From the NCBI GenBank assembly GCA_034436045.1, contig DAOTVZ010000091.1, forward strand, positions 1-22,738: a stretch of DNA of 22,738 nt, read 5' to 3'. The notes below the pieces were generated by a model. It ran no database searches, was not told where the DNA came from, and was given only the letters and a program-made list of their open reading frames with translations. The stretch is from H111-94 sp034436045 (GTDB lineage: Bacteria; Chloroflexota; Ktedonobacteria; Ktedonobacterales; Ktedonobacteraceae). Shown piece by piece: positions 22,420-22,738 of this stretch. Every line of letters starts with the position of its first letter. Positions within the stretch are counted from its first letter, which is position 1. The position numbers were made by a program, and so were the translations under genes.

Positions 22420-22738
22420 GTAGGGGCGTGATTCATCACGCCCTGAGAGAGGCTTGACGGGTGAGCAGGGCGTGATTCATCACGCTCCTACGGGATGGCC
22501 GATTTGGCTAGGTAAAATAGATCATCATGCTCTGAGAGAGGCTTGACGGGCGAGCAGGGCGTGATGAATCACGCCCCTACGGGAGCGGCGATGTCGGTGG
22601 TGAAAATAGATCATCATGCTCTGAGAGAGGCTTGACGGGCGAGCAGGGCGTGATGAATCACGCCCCGACGGGATGGCCGATTTGGCTAGGTAAAATAGAT
22701 CATCACGCCCTGAGAGAGGCTTGACGGGCGAGCAGGGC
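22420..22738. repeat. 89-bp-period tandem repeat with a palindromic core, running off the window
   Basis: Units begin with CTGAGAGAGGCTTGACGGG at 22443, 22532, 22621 and 22710, exactly 89 bp apart; the fourth is cut by the window end. Each carries a core GGGCGTGAT-NN-ATCACGCCC (22468, 22557 and 22646, with one mismatch in the first). The middle dinucleotide is TC in the first core and GA in the next two. Just left of the array, 22420-22445 reads GTAGGGGCGTGATTCATCAC plus CGCCCTG, an exact match to the reverse complement of the core and flank of the second unit. Units one and three share their last part (GATGGCCGATTTGGC and onward), while unit two differs there. No open frame or promoter was supported in it. 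It looks like an intergenic palindromic repeat family rather than CRISPR. Confidence 0.9.

Noticed and set aside
22420..22738. CRISPR array
   Set aside because: Units are nearly identical over most of their 89 bp with no unique spacers, and no cas genes are present.

Overview
The window reads like a chromosomal segment of a free-living, surface-rich bacterium. My best guess is a Ktedonobacteria-type member of the Chloroflexota. The basis is the mix of large surface proteins built from repeated F-A-E-G / E-R-P-M-Y-F modules, a Vgb-like propeller, orphan histidine kinases, a geranylgeranyl-reductase-like flavoprotein and intergenic palindromic repeats. This is an inference from gene style; no rRNA or other marker gene is present.

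Left edge (1-1.2 kb, minus strand): a visibly A+T-richer restriction-modification locus. A beta-class DNA methyltransferase overlaps by 4 bases (ATGA) the start of a gene that runs off the window. Its first 41 codons resemble the NotI family of restriction enzymes.

1.45-6.8 kb: a surface-protein cluster. Two paralogous exported proteins (894 and 535 aa) each end in four copies of the same roughly 110-120-residue module; the larger also carries a seven-bladed Vgb-like propeller. Between them, on the plus strand, lies a lipoprotein that looks like a TIM-barrel glycoside-hydrolase-type protein.

7.0-13.6 kb: housekeeping and envelope genes. These are an HD-domain phosphohydrolase that appears to be transcribed as a leaderless mRNA, a convergent TPR protein, a membrane-anchored HtrA/DegP-type protease, a DedA-family membrane protein with a long Gln/Pro-rich tail, and a two-gene unit of a SAM methyltransferase and a YbaK-type Cys-tRNA(Pro) deacylase.

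13.7-17.6 kb: a small unknown protein, then two sensor histidine kinases facing each other and overlapping by 25 bp at their 3' ends. One is membrane-bound (DUF4118-like) and one is cytosolic with PAS domains. No response regulator is in the window.

17.8-22.3 kb (all minus): a FAD-dependent oxidoreductase, a LacI-family repressor with a near-consensus promoter and two tandem operator-like sites, and a family 5 solute-binding lipoprotein without permeases, closed by a strong terminator. The right edge (22.42 kb onward) is an 89-bp-period tandem repeat built around a 20-bp palindrome, running off the window. I saw no tRNA, rRNA, CRISPR array, transposase or prophage gene.
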